From Vombatus ursinus (Eukaryota > Chordata > Mammalia > Diprotodontia > Vombatidae): a stretch of DNA of 64,000 bases. Below, in pieces: positions 10,717 to 20,760 of this stretch; the stretch's first letter is position 1; every line of letters starts with the position of its first letter. The position numbers and the translations under genes were made by a program. The DNA lies in contig NW_020940358.1 in NCBI RefSeq assembly GCF_900497805.2, positions 29,979,665-30,043,664 on the forward strand. The letters are read 5' to 3'. The notes beneath the pieces were generated by a model that saw only the letters and a program-made list of their open reading frames with translations, did no database searches and had not been told where the DNA came from.

Positions 10717-11925
10717 TTCTCTTGACTCCTATGTTTATGTATCAGATTTTCTACACATCTCTGGTCTTTTTGCCAGGAATGCTTGGAAATTTTCTATTTT
10801 GTTAAAAATCCATTTTTTCTCCTTATAGGATTATACTCAGCTTTGCTGGATAGGTTATTCTTGGTTGTAAGCCTCGATCCTTTGCCTTCTGGAATATCAT
10901 ATTCCAAGTTCTCTGGAGACTCCTTTATTGTGGTGGCTGCTAAATATTGTATGATGTTGACTGTGGCTCCTTGGTACTTGAATTCTTTTTTCCAACTACC
11001 TGTAGTATTTTTTTCTTTGACCTGGCAGCTCTGGATTTTTACTACAATATTCCTGGAAGTATTCATTTTGGGGTGTCTTTCACAGTGTGACTGGTAGATC
11101 ATTTTAATTTCTACTTTGCCTCCTGGTTCTGAGATATCTGAGCAGTTTTAATTTAAGATTTCTTGAAATATGATATCTAAGTTCTTTTTTGTTCATGGCC
11201 TTCAGATTGTTCAATGATTCTTAAATTATTTCCCTTTGATCTGTTTTCCAGGTCACTTGTTTTTCTGATGAGCTATTTTACTTTTTTTTTTCATCTTTTG
11301 ACTTTATTTTATTATTTCTTGATGTCTCATGGAGTCATTAACTTTTATTTGGCTAATTCTAATTTTCAAGAAGTTATTTTCTTCAGTAAGTTTTTGTATC
11401 TCTTTTTCTATTCTTTTTTTCTTATCTTTCTTTTTTCCCTAGCTCTTTCCTTTTTTTCTCATGCTTTCCTGTACAATTCTCAATTGGTTTTTAAAATAAT
11501 TGTTTTAGTTCCTTTTTTAATTTTTGCTCTAACTTTTATATAAATTCTTATTGGACTCATGTCCCAGTTGCATTTTTCTTTGAGGCTTTGCTTATAGATG
11601 TTTTTGAGTCATTCTCTTCTTTTGTGTTTGAGTCTTGAGCTTCCCTCTCACCATAATACCTCTTTGTTGTCAAATTCTTTGTTTGTTTGGTCATTCTCCT
11701 TGTCTATTTCTTGATTTTGGACTTAATGTTGGGCTCCACTTCTGTGGGGGAGGGAATGTCTGGCCTGGCCTTCTATCCTCTTACATCCTTCTGTGGCTTT
11801 CAAGATCCATCTGGGGACCCTCAAGCTTCCAGTGCTCCCAAAGTGGTGTGCTCCAGAGGAAGGTCTAGTCACTGTATGGGTTCATTTTGGAAGGAGTATT
11901 CTAGCGCTTCAGAGATCTGTTCTTG
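10717..11925 (-). mobile_element. L1 ORF1 and 5' UTR, antisense
   Basis: The minus strand encodes a decayed ORF1p. SRNIVVKIQSCQVKEK, then WKKEFKYQGATVNI and LAATTIKE match the RRM/C-terminal segment of L1 ORF1p (TPRHIIVRF...KEKMLRAAREK...LSAETLQ). The T-rich stretch at 11.2-11.5 kb is antisense of the coiled coil. From about 11600 it becomes 5' UTR. Confidence 0.82.
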
Positions 11926-12562
11926 GTTCTCTACCAGCCTCACATTTTTATCAGTTACTTGGATCCAGGCTGCATGCTTATCAGATTTACAGATGACACA
12001 GAGTTAAGAGGGAGAACCAATAGAATGGTTGACAGAATCAGAACCTTAAAAAGTTATCATCAGCAGACTAGAACATTATTCTGAATCTAAAATGAAACTT
12101 AATACAGGGATAAATTTAAAATCCTACATTTGAGGAAGGTATGGCTAGCAGTTAATTTGGAAAAAATATGGAAGTTTTAGTGTTTTTGTAAGCTCAATAT
12201 GGATCAACAGTATGATATGGCATACAAAATAGTCTTAGCCTGCATTGAGAGGCACAATGTGAAGACCAAGGAAGCTGATGGTCCCACAGTACTCTGCCCT
12301 GATCAGTCCGCATGTGAAGTATTTTGTTCAGTTCTGGTCTCCACATTTTAGGAAGGACATTGATAATCTGGAGAGCATCCACAGGAAGGCGAACAAGGGA
12401 GCAGTAAGCCTTAAAAGGGAGCAGTAAGCCTTACCACAAGAAGACTGGTTGAAGGAACTAGAGATGTTTAGCCTGGAGAAGAGAAGGCCTTGGGGGAAAA
12501 TCAGAAATACGATCACTGTGTTCAAATATTTGAAGGTCATGTGGAAAAGGGATTAGATTTGT
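11926..12562 (+). mobile_element. L3/CR1 LINE, ORF2 end
   Basis: CTTATCAGATTTACAGATGAC, in part, then AGGAAGGACATTGATAATCTGG and AGATGTTTAGCCTGGAGAAG are the familiar L3/CR1 end sequence in sense orientation. It breaks off at GGGATTAGATTTGT. Confidence 0.8.
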
Positions 12563-13105
12563 GGTGTGGTTTAGTTGGGCCTATCAATGCTAGGCGACTC
12601 CAGCCTCAAAAGTCTCCGAGTGAGAGCAGCAGTTATTTTCTTTTAGTGTGTGGAGCCAAAATATAGCAACCTGCATCAAAGACAGGCAGCTGCTCAGCTG
12701 TTAGCACACGGATGTCCAAAGCCCACCAAAGTCCTAATCAACTTGGTGTACAAATTTCTCCACAGAGCTCATCATGTTGAAGGATCTCTGAACACAAGCA
12801 TATTGCCAGGCTTCCCCGCAGGGTTGACCCTATAATAAAAACTCCAGCCAAAAAAGGCTAAATAGGTTGTCCAAATGGCTGAGCCTCAGGGCTTCATTTC
12901 TTTTGTACTAAGTTACAGTGCCCTGCTCTTTGGATTTACAAGAGTATTAGCTCACCTCAAAACACAGATAAGTATTAGATAAGTATTCTGGAGCTTGATT
13001 GTCCCTGTGTTTGAATGATTTATTTTTGGCATCTTTAGGAAGGAATTATTCTACTTGAAGTGAATTCTGGTCATACCTCAAATCTCTAAGTAGAGCCTTC
13101 CTCCA
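12563..13105. other. Unassigned insertion-like block inside L3
   Basis: L3 sequence stops at about 12562 and resumes at about 13106, so these roughly 540 bases look inserted. No terminal repeats, coding motif or family was recognised. Confidence 0.4.
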
Positions 13106-13290
13106 GTGGGACACACTTGTTCTGCTTGACCCCAGAGGTAAGATCAGAAGCAATGGGTGGAAGCTTGTTTGTTTGTTTACAAAACTTCCCCTTTCATTTG
13201 AGGTCTCAGATGCTGCAGAGTGAATTATTGGTCACATACAGGTGAGAACAGATGGCCTCTGAGGTTCCTGCCATCTTTGAATTTGTGATG
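13106..13290 (+). mobile_element. L3/CR1 LINE 3' end
   Basis: Resumes with TTGTTCTGCTTGACCCCAGAG and AGCAATGGGTGGAAGCTTG, and ends with ACAGATGGCCTCTGAGGTTCC. Confidence 0.75.
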
Positions 13291-13677
13291 AGAAATCGGG
13301 GTTTCTGGACGCCATTCACAAGTCTGCCATAAACCTAATTTATTTAGGCAAGACATCTTTTCTTGCTTTTTATAGTGATTTGCACCTGCATTGAATGAAG
13401 AACGTCTTACTCTTCTAGTACACTATGAAAAGGACTGAATCTCTTAGTTGAAAAGGATTGGGCAAATGTTATGTTCTTCTCCATCCTTGCAGGAGGTAAA
13501 GAAGACGATGTTCTCCATCCTGTAGTGAGAGAGCCCATAAGACAAAGGCATTGGCTTTTGAGCAGAAACTGGTTTATTTGGTTCTTACCACTAAATAGAT
13601 TCTGAGTTTCTGTCTCTGCTTGGATGTCAGTCTCTGGCCTCCAACCAGGGAGCTAGAGTTGATTTCTCCTTCCTCAG
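13291..13677. other. Unassigned DNA upstream of FAM178B exon 1
   Basis: No repeat was recognised. It lacks CpG enrichment or a TATA-like element in a promoter context. The final bases form the polypyrimidine tract of the exon 1 acceptor, which suggests an upstream 5' exon rather than a transcription start. Confidence 0.45.
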
Positions 13678-14127
13678 AACAAACAGGCAGTTTAGGTTCC
13701 TCATTTGAGGATATACCCCATGCCCAAATCCCTGAACAAGATGGCTGATCCATCAGAGAGGTCAGCAGGGCCTTTGGAGGCTGTCCAGCCTACCTCAAGA
13801 AAGAAACTGAAGGCTACCAATAGCCTCCAAGTAGCAAAAAGATTGGGTTCTACTCATCAAGAACTCAGTCATCATCCAAAGAGGAGACCATCAAGCAAAG
13901 GACTGGTTCCTTCTTCAGAGAGGGGAGAAAAGAGGCGCTGGTATCAAATCCCACTCTCTTCCCACTGGAAGCCTGTCTCAGGACTCTTTAGTAATAGATT
14001 TCAGTCAAGTCTGATGGAGTACCAGCAATTACGGGAGCTGAAGAAGATGAAGGTTGGAAAGCCATTCTCTTGTTTTTCTGTCCCTGCTACTACCCAGAAA
14101 CAATTCCAAGATGGTGACAGGGCAAGG
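13678..14127 (+). CDS. FAM178B: FAM178B exon 1 of window: N-terminal basic region
   Basis: The exon runs from a pyrimidine-rich acceptor (TTTCTCCTTCCTCAG, ending 13677) to a donor AAGG|GTGAGT after 14127, and leaves phase 0. An in-frame TAG just inside the acceptor means translation starts within this exon if this acceptor is used. There are two candidate ATGs: 13720 and 13741. The second has the better context (AAGATGG). From 13720 it encodes 136 residues, very rich in Lys, Arg and Ser (for example KRRPSSKGL and GEKRRWYQIP), with a helical-looking MEYQQLRELKKMK segment near the end. No folded domain is recognised; disorder and nuclear targeting are inferences from composition. A coding exon further upstream with a different acceptor cannot be excluded. 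Confidence 0.75.
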
Positions 14128-14384
14128 GTGAGTGAAAGGAATAAGCATTTCTCTGTCACCTTTCTCTCTAAGGAACACTTCCCTGGGAGGTAGCAAGAGT
14201 GTGTGTGTGTGGAGTTGAGAGTTAAGAAGATTCTTGTATTTGTTCCTTGTTCTATCATTGTCTTATTGAGTGACATGGGACACTTTACCTCAGGTGCTTT
14301 TTTTTTTCTTCCTGGAGACACCAAAATTGATTCTCCTTATTAACCTGACCCTGTCTTTGCAGTGGTTGGATATTAATCAATCAA

Positions 14385-14535
14385 TTAATTAATTAATTTT
14401 TTAGGCAATTGGGGTTAAGTGATTTGCCCAGGGTCACACAGCTAGTGTCAAATGTTTGGTCTGAGACTGGATTTGAACTCAGATCCTCCTGACTTCAGGA
14501 CCGGTGCTTTATCCACTGTGCCACCTAGCTGCCCC
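14385..14535 (-). repeat. WSINE1-like short SINE
   Basis: Antisense body (GGCAATTGGGGTTAAGTGAT ... CACTGTGCCACCTAGCTGCC). GGTTGGATA flanks it on both sides as a target-site duplication. Confidence 0.9.
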
Positions 14536-14632
14536 AGGTTGGATAGTTAATTAACTTGAATTGAAACACTAGAGAAGAAATTCCTTGATGGGGACAAAGG
14601 AAACAGATTCCTCTTCACAGAAGAATAGGGGC

Positions 14633-14790
14633 AGGGGCAGCTAGATGGCACAGTGAGTGGAGCTCCGGCCTTGGAGTCAGGACAACCTGAGTTCAGATCT
14701 GGCCTGAGACACTTGACTCACTGTGTGATCCTGGGCAAGTCACTTAAGCCTGAAAGCCTCACCAAAAAACAAAAAAAAGAAAAATAAAAG
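14633..14790 (+). repeat. WSINE1-like short SINE
   Basis: Sense copy starting GGGGCAGCTAGATGGCACAG with an A-rich tail; AAGAATA(G/T) on both flanks. Confidence 0.9.
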
Positions 14791-14852
14791 AATATGAACT
14801 CATTAAGGTATTCTATTTTCCTGAATTTCACTTAACAATAAATTTCTTTCAG

Positions 14853-14922
14853 GATAAAACCACTAAGGGTTCAAGGACACCTAGAGGTCGAAAGAGCAGG
14901 ACAGCTACTCCTCACCAGGAAG
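14853..14922 (+). CDS. FAM178B: FAM178B exon 2 (70 nt, basic linker)
   Basis: A short exon between acceptor AATTTCTTTCAG and donor GGAAG|GTAATA. It enters in phase 0 after the AGG Arg codon of exon 1 and leaves one base (G), which completes GCT (Ala) with exon 3. It encodes DKTTKGSRTPRGRKSRTA and a few more residues, continuing the basic, Ser/Thr/Arg-rich character of exon 1. It was identified from splice sites and phase; it has no long open reading frame of its own. Confidence 0.75.
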
Positions 14923-15267
14923 GTAATACGTCATTTCTTTATTTCTTTCATTTGCTGTATGGGATTAGTTACAATCCTTGATAGGTTACCGACTTTAAAG
15001 GAATGAATACTGTTTTAGAATGAATTCGGAACTAAGGCAACAGCGTCTGTTGCGGATTTAGAGACATCCAGGACCCAAAGTCGAGGTATTCATTTCTCAT
15101 CTGTGTAAAGTGTTAATGGATTCCCTGAGGAGTATTTAGTAATTAGTGGAGTAGAGAACCTTTTTTTTGTTTCGTTTTGTTTTCTTTACATATTAATTGC
15201 TTATTCTATTGGTAATTTCTTCTCTTTTATTTTCTTCTATGTGCAAAAGCTACAAGTTTAAGAACTT

Positions 15268-15421
15268 CTTTTTTTTTTTTTTTTTGGTGAGGCAATTGGG
15301 GTTAAGTGACTTGCCCAGAGTCACATGGCTAGTGAGTATTATGTGTCTGAGGCCAAATTTGAAGTTAGGTCCTCTTGACTCCAGGGCCAGTGCTCTATCC
15401 ACTGCACCACTTAGCTGTCCC
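15268..15421 (-). repeat. WSINE1-like short SINE in intron 2
   Basis: Poly-T followed by GGTGAGGCAATTGGGGTTAA and ending CACTTAGCTGTCCC. It lies 140 bp upstream of exon 3. Confidence 0.9.
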
Positions 15422-15561
15422 CTTTAATAAATAGTTGTTAAATTGAAATATTGAATCCTTATTTGTTATAGAACAGCAGAAATGTTTTGCATATAATCAA
15501 AAGTGTTCACTGTGCCTTGGTTCTATGTCAGCTTTTATGATTCTTATCTTTTGTCTTAAAG

Positions 15562-16325
15562 CTTCCCAGTCAAATCCAAGAGCTTCATCTAGTCAATTGC
15601 CTGATGAGCAACATGGATTCTATGGTGGCTTACTGACACAGTGCCTTTTCCATCAGTCTTGGGGCCAGGACAATCCAATTTCTGATGGGACCCAGGATCA
15701 CCACAAGAAACTGAAGATGGACACCCCTAGTGCCTTAGATGAACATTCCCAGCAGGCCTCACAACCCACCTGGCCCAGCCCCTCAAGGAATACCAGCACC
15801 TTTCCCTTGACTGATGAGGGGTCTGGTGACTTATTTCCTATAGACTGGAGCCCTCCGCCAATTGAATTCCTGTACCAAAAGCCCCCCAACCCTAGTCCCT
15901 CACCACCCCCAAACCTCCCACAAGCCTTAGAGAATAATACTGAGGACGGTGTAGCCTTTGATATGGAAGAGCTGGAGGCAACTTTGGAGCAGGACAGAGA
16001 AATCGCCAAGGTGGTAGAATCCACAGAGTTGAGTCTGTCTCCAAAGACAAAAATTGAAGAGCCTGAGAACCACGAGGCTTTATCATACTCTCAGGAAACC
16101 CCATTCCAAATCCATTCTGGCAGCTGCCTTTCAGAATCCTCAGATAATCTGAGTGAGGAGGCCCTGCAGCTTGACTCTGACCCTGAGGAAGCATTGGTGA
16201 CATTGGAGGAGCTGTTCCAAAACATGGCAGGCCCTGGTTGGCAGATGGCAACACCAGCATTTGAGCCCCATGACTCAGAAAGCATAGAGGACCCCTCTCT
16301 TCAGCCTCCAGGGTTATCTGCATGG
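15562..16325 (+). CDS. FAM178B: FAM178B exon 3: large proline-rich and acidic region
   Basis: The largest exon, 764 nt, from acceptor TTTTGTCTTAAAG (ends 15561) to donor CATGG|GTCAGT. It enters in phase 1 and leaves in phase 0. It encodes about 255 residues. The first part is polar. The middle is proline-rich (PPIEFLYQKPPNPSPSPPPN). The last third is strongly acidic, with EELEATLEQDREIAK, SESSDNLSEEALQLDSDPEE and LVTLEELFQNM, the last two leading into the conserved FAM178 domain as in SLF2. Low-complexity composition suggests a largely disordered segment with short helical peptides. Unlike the surrounding introns it is GC-richer and free of repeats, as expected for coding sequence. Confidence 0.9.
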
Positions 16326-17044
16326 GTCAGTTTTATAGTTCCCTAGATCTCATGGCAAGGCATTACACATTCATATGTTTACTAAAATTCCTTTCTTGAT
16401 TTTATCCTATAATTCCTTGATTTGGCTGTGATTCAAGGGCCTCATATAGAAACACAAACTCATTTTCAGTTTGGAGTCTTTTATAGCTGTGTACTAGGTA
16501 TATGGTGTGCCCTGGATGGGTTTTATAGACTGTGCCCCACAAGAGACTTTTTGTGCTTTGATTCTTTGAAAGTTTGGTTCTGAGGCCCCAGTTTCTGAAT
16601 TTTGGACTCCAAGATTAGAGCTTGTGAATTGGAGGAAGAATTTTAGGGAAACAGGGACATGAAGCAAAAAAAAAATATTTGTACCAGGAAACCTTATTGT
16701 AGGGCATCGAATATGGGGGATATGTCTTGTACCGAGTTAGGTCCCAAGAATCCAGAGTAACCCTGATTAATTGAATATAGAACTAATCTGAAAAAAAATG
16801 TCAGCCAAATTGGTGTTAATGAGTGAAAAACAAAAACACAAAACCCCCACAAAAGCTAATAAGTTTTAGAAAAACTGGTTATACCTTTTAGGAAAACTGC
16901 TTGTTAGAGCTTTCATCATTCTCTTCAGGATCTTCTAGCTCTGGAAAATGTCCCTTTGCATTTGAGGGCCATTCACTTGGACTGACGTCTTATATTACTT
17001 TTCTCTCTCTCTCTCTCTCTATTTCTTGCTAACTTTTTCTCCAG
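16326..17044. other. FAM178B intron 3
   Basis: Short intron with no recognised repeat except a (CT)n run near 17000-17020 that may add to the polypyrimidine tract of the exon 4 acceptor. Confidence 0.6.
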
Positions 17045-17106
17045 CTTGACTCCAGGATTCCAGATGGATATGTCAATAGTTTATATTACTTGCTACAGGA
17101 GAAGAA
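17045..17106 (+). CDS. FAM178B: FAM178B exon 4 (62 nt)
   Basis: A small exon after a long pyrimidine tract and TTTTCTCCAG, ending at donor GAAGAA|GTAAGT. It enters in phase 0 and leaves two bases (AA) that complete a Lys codon with exon 5. It encodes LDSRIPDGYVNSLYYLLQEK, a probable amphipathic helix at the start of the conserved domain. Splice sites, phase and hydrophobic spacing support it; there is no independent evidence of expression. Confidence 0.78.
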
Positions 17107-17139
17107 GTAAGTAATAATAAGAATAAAAATAAATCACAT

Positions 17140-17213
17140 GCATGTATCTGCATATATATATTAATATACACGTATACATATATGTGTGTATATACATATG
17201 TACACACACACAC
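17140..17213. repeat. Simple repeat (TA/CA)
   Basis: CATATATATTAATATACACG followed by TACACACACACAC. Confidence 0.85.
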
Positions 17214-18239
17214 TTTGTGGTTTACAAAGCTCTTTGTATATGTGATGGGAACTATCACTAAACTTTCATTATTGTGAAGCATTAAACCTAGAACAGTTTC
17301 CTGGGATGGGCCTTTCCTTTGAAGGGTACACTGAGAAACTCTTTTAAAAAATGTTGTTGATGAAATAAAGTCCCCACGTACCCAAAGTGGATATGTGCCT
17401 GATTACTCATCTGTGCTAATTCATGGAGTTAGATATCCCCAAAGTGAATCTGGAGGATGGAGAAGTAAAGCATGTTGGAAATTTTCTCACAACCTACTGT
17501 AAGTACTCGATAAATTCTGACTAATAACAGACATATCTAACAGATAAATAACCAAAACAAAGAAGAAAGGTATCAAAGTAGTGCTTTTCCATCTCCCTCC
17601 TTTAGGCTTTTGTGCTCTTACACATCTTTTTTTTGGGCTAAATCCTTAAGTGTGTTTTGTCCTATTTTTTGTTTCTATCGGTTTCATTACTTTACTACTG
17701 ATCGTTACACTACCCCTTGCTGCTGTGGTATCACGAAAATCAGCCTGTGAAAAGTCAGATTCCGTCTGCCTGGTGAAAGCTTCTAAGGCCATTGCTGAAC
17801 AGACATTAAAATCACCAGACCCTCTTTTTGCAGCACTTTTCTTCCCTGGGTGTACTATCATTATTCCTCAAAGTGAACCTCCTATAGTATGAACCCTAAA
17901 GTGAACCTCCTGTCATACATACAATGAGCTGATAAATGCACCTTATTTATTCTCACCTCTGCATCTTTGCCTTGTGATGCTCCCTGATTTGAATACCTTC
18001 CTCCTTCCTCTGCCTTTTCCTTCCCTCATCAAGCCATGCCACAGGGATCTCTCCTTCCTCTGCGTTCCTATAGCATATTATCTGTACCCAGTCGTTTGGT
18101 GCTTAATCACATACTGCCTTGTATAGTTACTTAACTGTTATTTCTCTATGACTGGTCCCTCTGATTGTATTGCAAGCTCTTTGAGGGCTGGGATCATGTC
18201 CATATTTTTCAGTCACCCAGGCTTGCACCTTCATCCTTT
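17214..18239. other. Intron 4, largely unassigned
   Basis: There is a weak MIR-like trace at 17214-17290 (GTGGTTTACAAAGCTCTTTG). 18000-18239 has an LINE-like end (TATTGCAAGCTCTTTGAGGG). Nothing else is recognised. Confidence 0.45.
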
Positions 18240-18467
18240 ACGCTTAGCTTTGCTCTTATCTCGCAATTCTAGGTGACCATGCTAATTCAGGCCCTTTACT
18301 TTACTTTATATTTACTTGTCCTGAACTATTGCATTAGCCTTCTAATTGGCCTCCTTGTCTCCAGTCTCTCCCCTGTCTAAACCATAAACTGACATCAATG
18401 CCAAACTGATATTCCTAAAGCACAGATCTGACCATGTCATTTCTTTCTTTAAGAATCTTCACTGGTT

Positions 18468-18651
18468 GAGGCAGCTAGGTGATGAAATGGTAGAGCACGG
18501 GCCCTCAGGAGGACCTGAGTTCAAATCCAGCCTCAGATACTTGACACTTACTAGCTGTGTGACCCTGGGCAAGTCACTTAAACCCATTGCCTACCAAAAA
18601 ACAAAACAAAAACAAAACAACCAAAAAACCAAAATAAAGCAGCAACAACAA
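18468..18651 (+). repeat. WSINE1-like SINE inserted in L2
   Basis: Body from GAGGCAGCTAGGTGATGAAA to an A-rich tail. The 17-bp target-site duplication AAGAATCTTCAYTGGTT (18451-18467 and 18652-18668) has one mismatch and restores continuous L2 sequence. Confidence 0.95.
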
Positions 18652-18774
18652 AAGAATCTTCATTGGTTCCTTATACCTATAGGATAAAATCCAAATGTCT
18701 CTGTTTAGCATTTAAAGCTTATGCTCTGTCTCCATCCCACCTCCCAGATTGAATTTATATTACTTCCATTCATA

Positions 18775-19010
18775 CAAAGTGGCTAGAGTGCTGGGCCTGG
18801 AGTCAGGAAGACTCCTCTTCATGAGTTCAAATCCGGCCTCAGACACTTAGCTGGCTGTGTGACCTTGGCAAGTCATTTAACCCTGTTTGCCTCAGTTTCC
18901 TCATCTGTCAAATGAATTGGAGAAGGAAATGGCAAACCACTCCAGTATCTTTGCCCAAAAACCGGGGTCACAAAGAGTTGGACGTGATTGAACCAACTCA
19001 ACCACAACAA
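18775..19010 (+). repeat. MAR1-like long SINE inserted in L2
   Basis: GTGGCTAGAGTGCTGGGCCTG, then CAGTTTCCTCATCTGTCAAATG, in part, then GGCAAACCACTCCAGTATCT and a tail ending CAACCACAACAATAAC. Confidence 0.9.
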
Positions 19011-19554
19011 TAACTTCTAGTTAAACTGGCCTACTTGTTCCCCATGCATGCCTTTTCATTTCCTGCCCCAATGACTTTGTACAATCTATCCTTCCTGCCT
19101 GAAATGCTTCCTTGCAATGCTTTTCACTTTCACCTCTTGAAATCCCCAACTCAAGTTTCAAGCCGTAGTCTGTCTCCTATACAAACACTCTTTTGATTCC
19201 TCCCTCTCCCAAAATTCTAGTGGTTTCACTCCCCGTGCTCCAGGAAATTGCTTTGTATATGTATTTTTATTTACTTAGTTGTATGCATGTTATCCTCCCT
19301 CCCTACCCCAAACTTCCCTACTCCAAACCCCAATAGAATATCAATTCTTTCATTTTTGTTTTTGTATTCCTAGTACCTTGTTCAAATAAGTGCTTGTTAA
19401 ATTGAGTTTTATCTTATGCTTCTTTATATCTGCCATATTATCTAGAGCAATACCATGTATAAATGTCAGATTATTTGGGGGTTTGTGGGTATGGGGAGTC
19501 CCTTCACTAAAGTCTATTTCATCTGTAATTTAGTGGATGTCTTAGAGAGTTGCC

Positions 19555-19675
19555 TAAGACATCAAGAGGTTAAGTGACTTGAACATGGTCATAGAGCTGG
19601 TGTCAGAGGTGGGATTTGTATCCTGGTCTTCCTGATTCTAGGCCCAGCACTCTATCCACCAGGCTGTCCTGCCTC
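19555..19675 (-). repeat. MIR/THER1 fragment
   Basis: GTTAAGTGACTTGAACATGG ... GGCCCAGCACTCTATCCACC, antisense. A short L2 end (TTTATTGAATGAGTGAGTAA) follows to 19735. Confidence 0.75.
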
Positions 19676-19988
19676 TCTTGTATATAATATATAATGTTCA
19701 ATAAGTGCCTCATAAGTATTTATTGAATGAGTGAGTAAATGTTGGGGGCCATGATGCTTAGTCATATTTGATAGTGCTTTGGTAAAAACTCTAGTGAGCC
19801 CTACTCTCCTAGAAAGTCACTTTAGGGATTAGTTTTGGGATACTCCTGAAAGAGCAGTAGTGTCTACACCAAAAAGGAATGTGAGCTGTGGATTCTACCA
19901 TGGCTCCTGCCTACCTGGCACTAACAGTAGTTGCCCAGGAAGCAGCCTCTAACAATTATTGCATGGCTTTTGTCTGTCCGCTCTGTAG

Positions 19989-20114
19989 GAAACAGAACCT
20001 GGGGAGAGATGAGTGGGAAAAGCCACTTCTGGGAAGTGACCCTGCAGGTGACCCTAGCCTTGCTTCTCCGGAGAAACCTCAGGATGAATATGGAATGCTT
20101 ACACATGAGCACAG
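19989..20114 (+). CDS. FAM178B: FAM178B exon 5 (126 nt, phase-symmetrical)
   Basis: Acceptor TTTGTCTGTCCGCTCTGTAG (ends 19988) and donor GCACAG|GTAGGA bound a 126-nt exon. It both enters and leaves with two bases of a codon carried over, so it fits exactly between exons 4 and 6. It encodes KQNLGRDEWEKPLLGSDPAG and then an acidic stretch ending DEYGMLTHEHR. The join to LLVKKF in exon 6 gives a segment resembling SLF2 (LSEDHREFVERF as recalled). Because its length is a multiple of three and its phases match, skipping it would keep the frame. Confidence 0.82.
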
Positions 20115-20230
20115 GTAGGAGAGATACATGCTATAACATTGATGAAAACCATCCCGTGAATGCTAGGGGTTTGTTTGTTTGTTTTTAATGATAGTTTCTT
20201 TCTTGGTTTTCTGTTTCATTGGCTTCCTAG

Positions 20231-20383
20231 GCTGCTGGTGAAGAAATTCTGTGTGAAGTTATATATGATCCCAACCCTTCATCCAGGTGAGGCTGTGTTT
20301 TTGTCTCAGAACCACTTCCTGTCTTTTACCCTGGACCGTACCAGTCTGGTACCTCGGAACAGTCTGGAAGAACTCTTTTTCAA
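20231..20383 (+). CDS. FAM178B: FAM178B exon 6: FAM178 domain core with HPGE motif
   Basis: The exon runs from acceptor TTGGCTTCCTAG to donor TTTTTCAA|GTAAGT, 153 nt. It encodes LLVKKFCVKLYMIPTLHPGE, then AVFLSQNHFLSFTLDRTSLV, then PRNSLEELFF. The HPGE...F signature followed by a PRN/PIE-LLF block is the clearest family mark shared with SLF2. It leaves two bases (AA) that form Asn with the first base of exon 7. A strong internal donor-like site, CAG|GTGAGG at 20287, lies inside the reading frame and would shift the frame if used, so the full exon is the expected form. Confidence 0.92.
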
Positions 20384-20604
20384 GTAAGTGTAAGGCATGG
20401 AGTTGGAAGTAAATCTGCGTTTGGGAGCTGGGGGGGTAGGGATAGGGTTGCATTTCAGTGCTGCCTTATATAGTAACTAGTGGGGGACATTATTTGGCTT
20501 TTGAGAATATGTGGGATTAGGGAATTAAGGACAGCTGAAGCAAACATAACAAGGATTTTAAAGGTCAAATAAGTGCTTTCTTTCCCTTCCTTTTTTCCCT
20601 CCCA

Positions 20605-20760
20605 TCATCACAAGTATTTATTATTTATTATTTATTGAATAATCTTCTATGTGCATAGTGCTGTGCTAAGCATTATAGGTGATTCAAAAGAAGTGTGGGG
20701 CATAATGCTTCCCCCTCAAGCTGCTTACAGCCCCATTGGGAGGTAAAGACTTACATATAT
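20605..20760 (-). repeat. L2 3' end, antisense
   Basis: TATTGAATAATCTTCTATGTGC, in part, then GCTGTGCTAAGCATTATAGG and CTCAAGCTGCTTACAGCCCC. Confidence 0.7.

Larger units (their letters stand above)
18240..19410 (+). mobile_element. L2 LINE 3' part split by two SINEs
   Basis: Sense L2: CTAAAGCACAGATCTGACCA at 18416; after the first SINE, CCTATAGGATAAAATCCAAA; after the second, TTCCTGCCTGAAATGCTTCC and an end near TTCAAATAAGTGCTTGTTAAA. The two inserted SINEs are listed separately. Confidence 0.85.

Noticed and set aside
10794-11102. 102-codon ORF as a novel protein
   Set aside because: It matches the C-terminal part of L1 ORF1p on the minus strand.
15698-16323. ORFs of 60-143 codons on the minus strand
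   Set aside because: They are shadows of FAM178B exon 3, whose sense frame has splice sites and family motifs.
17650-17892. 80-codon ORF with a hydrophobic start, resembling a signal peptide
   Set aside because: It lies in intron 4 with no splice signals in phase with the gene and no family match.
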